Assembly: GCA_035606235.1 (NCBI GenBank)
Contig: DATNFU010000044.1
Coordinates: 1 to 64,000, forward strand
Reading direction: 5' to 3'
DNA: 64,000 bases
DNA from: 66-474 sp035606235
GTDB taxonomy: Bacteria; Pseudomonadota; Gammaproteobacteria; Xanthomonadales; Rhodanobacteraceae
Part shown: one piece after another, positions 1-9,500 of the stretch
How the letters are laid out: every line of letters begins with the position of its first letter
Position numbering within the stretch: position 1 is the first letter of the stretch
The notes under the pieces: generated by a model
Seen by the model: the letters and a program-made list of their open reading frames with translations, nothing else
Told to the model about the DNA's origin: nothing
Databases searched by the model: none
Made by a program: the position numbers and the translations under genes

Positions 1-525
1 GCGCTGCTGTTGTAGCCCACCGCCGTGGCACCCGTACCCGCCGAATTGGCGTTGTAACCGGCCGCGAAGGAGCTGTCGCCACCTGCGACTGCCAGCGGGC
101 CGATCGCGATGGTGTTGGCGCCGATCGCCTGTGCATCCGCCAGTGTCGAATTGGCGCGGAAGTACTTGATGCCGTATCCATTGGTGATGCCGTTGACCGC
201 ATCCACCAGCGGCAGGATCTGACCGACGTTGACCGCATCGGTCAGCGCCGTGCCGGCCGCCACGTTGGTGATCTGACGCTCATTGCCCGGCGTGCCGACC
301 GAAACCTCACCCACGCTCGTCACGGTGGCGGGGTTGAAGTTGGGATCGCCGATATTCGGGTCGCTGCTCGGAACGAAGAGCGGGTTGACATAAGCCGGAT
401 TGGCGACACCACTGATGGCGCCGCGGCCATCCGCCGCACCCGCGCCCAGGGCCACGCTGTTGCCGAAGCCCGCGGTGCTGGCGCCATTGCCGATCGCCAC
501 ACCGTTCACCGCGTCCGCCACCGAG
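1..525 (-). repeat. Internal duplication of the adhesin gene, copy A (neck plus head segment)
   Basis: This stretch closely matches 3445-3975. Both encode a head segment ending in AIGNGAST-like repeats, a linker with DPNFNPATVTS, the neck ERQITNVAAGTALTDAVN, and then YFRANSTL.DAQAIGANTIA and IGPLAVA.GDSSFAAGYNA. The shared landmark cacgttggtgatctg is at 261 and 3705, an offset of 3,444 bp (1,148 codons). The offset changes to 3,453 further on, an indel of three codons. Copy A may continue left of the window. Confidence 0.8.
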
Positions 526-3500
526 CCATTACCCACTGCGACGGAATCCTCACCGCTGGCATTGGCGAGGTTACCGAACGCGGCGCTGTAGCCGCCCGTC
601 GCACGCGAGCCCTCGCCCACTGCGGTGTCGAAGCCATAGGCATTGCCGCCTGCGTAGGCGTTGTCACCCACAGCCGTGGTCTTGGTTGCATTGGCGAACG
701 CGTTGCTGCCCATCGCGACGCTGTAGTCACCTGTCGCTTGCGCATTGTTGCCGAAAGCCGAGGATTGCAGGCCTGACGCATAGGCATTGCTGCCCACCGC
801 GGTGCTGTTGTCGCCCAGCGCGTTGGCGGTGTCGCCAACCGCTGTGGAGGAGAGCCCGGTAGCTGCCGCAAATGGACCCAACGCGGCGCTGTAATCGCCG
901 GAGGCCAACGCGGTGTCGCCCAGGGCCGCCGAGCCGATGCCCGACGCCGCAGCGTGGGAACCGATTGCAGTTGCGGAGTAGTTGCTCGCACTGGCGAAGT
1001 AGCCCATCGCGATGCCTTGCGTGGCGGCCGCGCTGGTATCGGCGCGGAAGCCTTCCGCGATCGAGTGGTCGCCCGCCGCATTGGCGTCTGCACCCAGTGC
1101 CATGGCGATGAAACCGCTGGCGTTCGCACCCACACCTATCGCCGTCGTGGCGCCGCCGGTAGCCGTGGCGCCGATACCGAAGGCCGAGGAGTACAAGCCA
1201 CTGGCGGTGCTATACGAGCCCACCGCTGTCGCACCGAAGCCGCTGGCCTTGGAGTACTTGCCCATCGCATTGCTGGCATTGCCGCTCGCGGTCGCATACT
1301 TGCCGATCGCGGTGCTGTACTGGCCGGTGGCTTGGGCCTTGTGACCCACCGCCGTCGCATATTTGCCGCTGGCATTGGCATGGTCGCCCAGCGCGGTGCT
1401 GTACTTGCCGCTGGCATTGGCGCTGTTGCCGAATGCCGACGCGCCGGTGTTGGTCGCCGATGCGTTGGTGCCGACCGCCGTGGCCGGCGCAGCCGCCGAG
1501 TACTTGCTGGCCGGAGGACTATTGGCAGTGGCGTTCTGGCCGATCGCCACATCACCCGAACCGTAAGCGTGCGAGTGATCACCGACTGCCGTGCTGCTGG
1601 CGCCTTGCGCGCTGGCGCTATTGCCGTCGGCGGTGCTGTAGTCGCCGCTAGCCACACTGTTGAAGCCCGTGGCGCTACTGTTCAAGCCCGACGCCGTGCT
1701 GTCCTGACCCAGAGCCGTGCTGTTGTCACCCGTGGCTTGCGCACCATCGCCGAAGGCGCTGCTGCTGTAGCCGCTGGCCACGCTGTTGACGCCGACCGCG
1801 GTGCTGTAATTGCCCGTCGCCTGCGCGTTCTCGCCGAATGCCGAGGCATTCGAGCCGGAGGCGTAAGCATTGCTGCCTACCGCCGTGCTGTAGTCGCCCA
1901 ATGCTCCGGCGGTGTTGCCGACCGCGGTGGAGCTGGTGCCGCTCGCAAAGGCCGAGTAACCCGAAGCCGTGCTGAAGTCCCCGCTCGCTTGCGCCAGCGC
2001 GCCTGCAGCGGTTGCGCCTTGGCCGGAAGCCAGCGAATGCGAACCCAGGGCGGTCGCATTGTAGTTCGACGCACCCGCGTAGTAGCCCATCGCTACTGCG
2101 CTGATTCCCGCAACCGTGGTGTAAGCATGGAAGCCCACAGCGGTTGAAGAGCCGCCGGCCGCCGTCGCACGCGGGCCAAGCGCGGATGCGCCGCGCGCGG
2201 TGGCGTTGCTGTCCTTGCCGAACGCGGTGCTGTCAATGTCGGTGGCATTGGAACGCAGGCCGACGGCCACGGAGTATTCGCCGCTGGCGTTGCTGAATGC
2301 GCCCGCCGCTGTTGCTTGCGTGCCGCTCGCGCTGGACAGCAGGCCGGTAGCGGTGCCTTCAAAGCCACTGGCACTGCTGTAGGCGCCTACCGCCGTTGCG
2401 CCCAGGGAGGAAGCACTCGAAGCTTTACCGATTGCAGTGGAGTAGTCACCGGAGGCTGCAGAATCGGCACCAAACGCCGAGCTGTACAAGCCGCTGGCCG
2501 AGGCATTCACGCCCACCGCCGCGCCTTCCACACCCGTTACGCTGGAACCGGAACCGATCGCGATGCCTTGCGTCGCTACCGTGGAATAACCGGAGGCATA
2601 GCCACCGGTGCCGGTCGCCGCGACATTCGCGTTCGTGCCGATCGCGATGCCGTTGTCGCTGTTGCTGGTGGCGTGATCGCCCATCGCCACCGAGCTGGCG
2701 CCCGTCGCCGTAGCGTAGTTGCCAACCGCGGTGCTGTAGTTGCCGCTTGCCTTCGCATAGTTGCCGAATGCGGACGATTGCGTTCCGCTCGCACTGGCGT
2801 AGTTGCCGGCCGCGATCGCGCCGTAAGCGGTGGCGTTGGCTTCATTGCCTACCGCGGTGCTGTAGCCGCCGGTCGCGCTGGAGTAGTCGCCCAGCGCGGT
2901 ATCCGAGCTGCCGGTCGCGGTGGCGTGGGTACCCAGAGCCGTGCTGTACGTGCCGCCCGCATTGGCGTTGTTGCCGATTGCGGTGCCGTAGGTGCCGCTC
3001 GCCTGCGACGCGTTGCCGAAAGCCGACGACTCATAGCCGCTGGCGTTTGCACTGTTGCCCACCGCCGAGCTGAACCCGCCGGTGGCGCTGGCACCATTGC
3101 CCATCGCCACATCGGAACCGTAGAGCGAACCGGCAAACGCACCATTGCCGATTGCGACGCTGGAGCCGTTGGTGCTGCCGCCGTACGTGCTGGAACCGTT
3201 GCCGATCGCGATGTCGTTATTGCTGCTGGCCGTAGCGTGGTCACCCACCGCCACGGAGCTCGTGCCGAACGCCGTGGCGTAGTTGCCCGAGGCCAAGCTG
3301 TTGTCGCCGAATGCGCTCGACTTGTAGCCGAATGCCGACGAGTTCAGTCCGGCCGCCGTGCTGTCCTGGCCAATCGCCGTGCTGTTGCTCGCCAGCGCCG
3401 AAGCGCCGTCGCCAAATGCACTGGAGCTGACGCCAGCGGCATTGCTGTTGTAACCCACGGCCGTGGCCCCGGTGGCGCCCACGCCGGTCTGGGCGTTATA

Positions 3501-6500
3501 ACCCGCCGCGAACGACGAATCGCCATTGGCGACCGCCAGCGGACCGATCGCGATGGTGTTGGCGCCGATCGCCTGCGCATCGCCCAGTGTCGAGTTGGCA
3601 CGGAAATACGTAATGCCTTCACCCAGGTTGATGCCGGTGATGGCGTCCACCAGCGGCTCGATCTGACCAACGTTCACCGCATCCGTGAGTGCCGTACCGG
3701 CAGCCACGTTGGTGATCTGGCGCTCCGCACCCGGGGCACCGACCGACACTTCGCCGGCACTCGTCACCGTAGCCGGGTTGAAATTGGGATCCGAACCGTT
3801 GGCACCTTGCAGCGCGCCCGGAGGCAGATAGGTCGGGTTGACGAACAGCGGATTGGTTACCGCCGTCACCGCGCCGACGCCATCGGCAGATGCCGCACCC
3901 AAGGCCACGCTGTTGCTGAAGCCTGCGGTGCTGGCGCCATTGCCGATCGCCACACCGTTCATTGCATCAGCGATTGCGCCATTGCCGAATGCGGCGCTGT
4001 AAGTGCCGCTGGCGCTGGCCCTGTAGCCGCTGGCCAAGCTGTCCACGCCGCTGGCGCTAGCCCTGTAGCCAAACGCCGAGCTGCCCTTGTAGCTTGCGGA
4101 CGAGCTGGCGCCGGTTGCTGTCGAATAAGCACCGCTGGCGTTGCTACCGGCACCCGTCGCCGTGGCGAAATTGCCGCTGGCGATGGAACCGTCGCCCAAT
4201 GCCGTGCTGGCAGCACCGCCGGTAGCCGCGGCGCCGGTGCCGAAGGCGGCATTCAAGAAGCCGCTCGCCACGGAATTATTGCCTACGGCCACGCTGGCTA
4301 ACCCCGATGCGTTTGCCCCACCACCGATTGCGACATCACTGCCGCTGTAGGCATTGGCGCCGTTACCGACCGCCACGGATCCGTTGGTTGTAGTGCTGCT
4401 GACGCCACCCGCGATGTAGGTGCCGCCCGCGCCCGGGAAGTTGTCTTGCGCCTTGGCGCCATTGCCAATCGCCACCGCGGACGGACCCGTTGCCGAAGCG
4501 CCATTGCCGCCGGCAAAGCTGTTGTCGCCGGTCGCCTGCGCGTTGAAACCCGTCGCGGTGCTGTTGGCACCCGAAGCCAGGCTGTTCTGACCAAGTGCGG
4601 TGCTGTTGCCGCCGGTAGCCTGCGCGCCATCGCCAAAGGCGCTGCTGCTGTAACCGCTCGCCACGCTATTGACGCCGACCGCGGTGCTGTAATCGCCGGT
4701 AGCTTGTGCGTTCTCGCCAACAGCCGAAGCGTTCGAACCCGACGCGTAGGCATTGCTGCCCACCGCCGTGCTGTAGTTGCCCAGCGCGCCAGCGGTGTTG
4801 CCGACCGCCGTCGAGTACGCGCCTTGCGCAAAGGCCGAATAGCCGGAAGCCGTACTGAAATCGCCCGCAGCCTGCGCTTCGGCACCGGCTGCGGTTGAAC
4901 CCTGGCCGGAAGCCCTGGAATGCGAACCAACCGCCGTCGCGTTGTAGTTCTGCGCGCTGGCATAGAAGCCCAAGGCGCTGCCGGAGATCGCATACGCATC
5001 CGCCGAAGCGTGGAAGCCCACTGCCGTCGAATCGTCGGCATAGGCGTGCGCACGCGGGCCGATCGCCGAAGCGCCAAAGCCGGTGGAAACGCTATCTTTG
5101 CCGAAGGAGCTGCTGTCAATGTTGGTGGCAACAGCGCGCAGACCGAACGCCACCGAGTAGTTACCGCTGGCATTGCTGGAGGCACCCATCGCAGTGCTCT
5201 GCGTACCACTCGCGCTGGCCAGGACGCCCGTTGCGGTGCTCTCGAAACCGGCAGCATTGCTATAAGCGCCGGTCGCGGTGCTGCCGAGGTTGGTCGCCTG
5301 CGCGTTGCGGCCGATGGCGGTGGAGTAATCGCCGCTGGCCGTGCTGCTGGAACCGAATGCGGAACTGTACAGGCCGCTAGCCGAGGCGTTCACGCCCACG
5401 GCCGCACCTTCCACGCCGGTCACGCTGGAGCCGGAACCGATCGCGATGCCTTGCGTCGCTACAGTCGCGTAACCTGCGCCGTAACCACCTGTGCCTGTTG
5501 CCGCCACGCTGGAATTCGCGCCAATCGCGACACCGTTGTTGCTGGCGCTGGTGGCGTGGTCGCCAATGGCGGTAGAAGAATTCGCCGTAGAAGAGGCGTA
5601 ATTGCCCAACGCGATGCTGTTGTTGGCGCCGGTCGGGCTGCCGACATAGGCATGGTTGCCAATGGCGAGGCTGTTTTGGGAGCCGTACTTGTTGACGCTA
5701 TAACGCTGTCCGCCCACATATGCCGAGTTGCCAATGGCGACACTGTTGTCGCTGTTACCGGCAATGCTTCCCACCCACGCGTTGTTGCCGATCGCGGTGC
5801 TGTTGTTGACGCTGCCGACCGCCGTATTGACCGCGGCATGGTCGCCAAACGCGGAACTGCCCGCGCCATTGGCGACGGAATAACTGCCGGTTGCGGTGCT
5901 GAAATTCCCGCGAGCCGAGCTATCGAAGCCGGTTGCTGTGCTCTGCGTGCCTGACGCGTAGCTGTCTTGCCCCAGCGCCGTAGCATCCGTGTTGAGCGCC
6001 GCCGCGCCGTCACCGAATGCCGAGGCCGACACGCCATAGGCATGCGCGCCGGTGCCGAGTGCCGTGCTGTAATTGCCGTTGGCATAGGCGTTGGCGCCCG
6101 CAGCCGTGGCATCGGTGCCATTGACCTTGGCGCTATCGGTGCCGTCATCCAGGCCATTGGCCTTGAAGTAGTTGTCGGTATGCGTGGCGAGCGTATCCAC
6201 CGCGTACAACTGCGAACCGTTCACCGCGTCGGTGCTGGTCGCACTGACTTCGCCCGCGGCGACGTTGGTGATCTGACGCTCGTTGCCGACCGTGCCGACG
6301 CTGACCACGCTGGTCGGCGCACCGCCGGCGAAGTTCTGCGTCTGGCCGTTGATGGTGACGCTCGGCGTTGCGTTGGGTGCAGCCGAGACCGAGCCCGAAC
6401 CCAATGCCACATCATTGGCATTGGTGGCGATGGCGCCGGAGCCCAGCGCCACACCGTCGGCCGCCATCGCATTGGCGGTGTCGCCGAATGCGAGCGAACC

Positions 6501-9500
6501 CGCGGCCGCGGCGCTGGAATCATTGCCCAGCGCGACCGAACCCTGGCCGGTGGCGGTGTTGCCTTCGCCTTCCGCGACCGCGCCCTGACCATTGGCGGTG
6601 TTGTTGTCACCTATTGCTACCGCGCCAAGGCCCGTGGCGGTGTTGGGGTCGCCGATCGCGACCGCGCCATTGCCGCTGGCGGTGTTGCCAGCGCCGATCG
6701 AAACCGCCTGGCCGCCGGTGGCCGTTGCGGTTTCACCGATGGCGACCGCGCCGCTGGAGTTGGCGACGGCGTTGTAGCCGATCGCCGTGGCAAAAGTCGC
6801 GGAAGCCGAAGCGCCATTGCCTTCGGCGATGCTGTTGCCGGCCGAAGCCGTAGCGCCATTGCCGAGCGCGACAGAGTAACCACCCAACGCCTTGGCATTG
6901 CTGCCGGCCGCCAGGCTGTTGGAGCCGCCGGCGTTCGCCTTGTAGCCCAGCGCCGTGCTGTCCGTCGAATTGGCCTGAGCGTGATCACCGAAGGCCGAAG
7001 CGCTGTTGGCGTTCGCCGAAGCATAGTTGCCGATCGCGGCAGCGTTGTTGGCATTGGCCGACGCCGCGTTCACGCTGGCGTGGTTGCCCAGCGCGATCGC
7101 GTTGTCGGCGTGATACGAGCCGTAATAGTTGCCGCTGGCGCTGACGCGCGCGGACGTGCCGATCGCGACCGCATTGTTGGCGCTCGAGTATTCACCCGTC
7201 GCGCTGACGCTGGCGGAAGTGCCCTGCGCCATGCTGTTGTTGGCGTTGACGCCATAACCATTGGCGCTCACCGAAGCGCCGGTGCCCATCGCCGTGCTGT
7301 TGATGGCATTGCTGTGGTTGAAGTAGCCACCGCCACTCGCAGTGACCCCGGCATTGTTGCCGAAGGCATTGCTGCCGCTCACGTCGGAATATCCACCAGC
7401 CGTGACGTGCGCGCCCGCGCCGATCGCATTGGCGTCATTGGCCGAGGTGTAGCCGCCGCTGGCGGATACGAGAGCACCGTCGCCGACGGCTGTGCTGCTT
7501 ACCGCGCTGGCGGTACCGAAGAAGCCGCCGCTGGCGGTGACGCCGGCGTTGTTGCCGATCGCCGTGCTGTTGCTGGCGTTGGCCGAAGCGGAGTACTGGC
7601 CGCCGGTGGCATTGACATGCGCGCCATTGCCGAATGCGGAACCATTGTCTGCGCTTGCACCGCTGTAATCAAAGCCGCCGGTTGCCGTGACATTTGCGCC
7701 ATTGCCGAATGCCGAGCCATTGTTGGCGCTGCCCCGGCTGCTGCCGTAATAGCCGTAGCCTGACGCGATGACATTCGCACCGCTGCCGTTGGCCGTGCTG
7801 TTGTTGGTGAGAGCGTGCGCGTTGAAGCCCGTCGCGGTGCTGTCCGTGCCGGTAGCGATACTGTCGGGGCCCAGCGCGGTGCTGTCGGTGCCGCTGGCCA
7901 GGGAAGCGAAGCCGAAGGCATTGGATTCGACGCCATACGCATGCGCGCCCACGCCCGTTGCCGTGGAGTTGGTTTGACTGGCGCGCGAGCCATAACCGAG
8001 CGAGGTGCTGTAATTGCCGGTTGCACGGGAGTTGTCACCCAATGCGGTGGCATCGGTGGCGCTGGCATAGGAATTAACGCCAATCGCGCTGCTGTTGGCA
8101 CCGCGGGCATTGGCATGGTCGCCCAATGCGGACGCGGAGTTGTTGTTGGCGGTGGCGTAGTTGCCGATCGCCACGCTGTTGTCGGCATTCGTGTAAGCGC
8201 TCGGGGAAATGCTGGCGTGGTTACCGATGGCAATATCATTGTTGGCGCTGCTGAAATCGCTGCCGACCGAAACGTTCGCGCTATTGCCGAGCGCAATACT
8301 GTTGCTGGCGCCACTGGAATAGTAGCCCGTTGACACGTTGGCGCCGCTGCCGAAGGCAATGCTGTTGTTGGCTGCGGTGGCATCACCCCCAGAAGCGACC
8401 CGAGCACCATTGCCTATCGCCGTGCTGCCGCTGGCGCTGCCGTACTTTTGGGCGGAAACATTGGCGCCAGTGCCGATCGCCGCGCTGTTGCTGACATTGC
8501 CGGCATAGGTGTTGACACTGGCGCCATTGCCCAGCGCCAGCGCGCTATTCGCGCTCGCGCCCGCGAAAAAGCCGCCCGTTGCCGTGACATTGGCGCCGTT
8601 GCCCAACGCCGTGCTGTCGCTGGCATTGGCCGAGCCGTATTGGCCACCGTTGGCATGGACACCGGCATTGCTGCCAAGCGCGGTGCTGTTGGTTGCGCTG
8701 CCGGAGCTGGAGCCGTAAAGGTTGTACTGGCCGCTGGCGCCGATGCTGGCATTGGCACCGAAGGCGCTGCTGTTATCCACATTGCCATAGGCGCCGGCGC
8801 TGACATTGCTGCCAAAACCGGTTGCGGTGCTGCGATAACCGGAGGCCGTGCTGTTCTGGCCCAGCGCAGTGCTGTCGTTGCCGGTCGCGCGCGCGTTGTC
8901 GCCGAAAGCGGACGAACTGGTGCCGGAAGCGTAAGCGTTCGGACCCGCGGCAACGGAATCCGTACCGGATGCGACGGAGTAATCGCCGCCCGTGCCGTTG
9001 GCTTTGAAGTAGTTGTCGGTCTGCGTCGCCAGCAGATCCACCGCGTACAACTGCGATCCATTCACCGCGTCGGTGCTGGTCGCGCTGAGTTGACCGGCGG
9101 CGACATTGGTGATCTGACGCTCATTGCCGACCGTGCCCACGCTGACCACGCCGATGGGTGCACCGCCCGCGAAGTTCTGGGTCTGGCCGTTAATGGTCGC
9201 GCTGGACGTTGCCACCGCGGCTGCGTCAACCGCGCCCGAACCCAAGGCCACGCTGTTGGCGAAGCCGGCCGTGTTGGCGTCATTGCCGATCGCTACGCTG
9301 GCTGTACCCGAAGCGTTGGCGAAATTGCCGACTGCGACCCCATCAGTGCCGGCGGCATTGGCGCGATTGCCGAGAGCAGCGCTATCCGCGCCGCCCGCAT
9401 TGGCCAAATAACCGACCGCGAGAGCTCCAGCGGCGGTTGCGCCGGTAGCCGCGCCATTGCCGATCGCGGTGCTGGCGAAGCCGCTGGCGTGCGCGCGATC

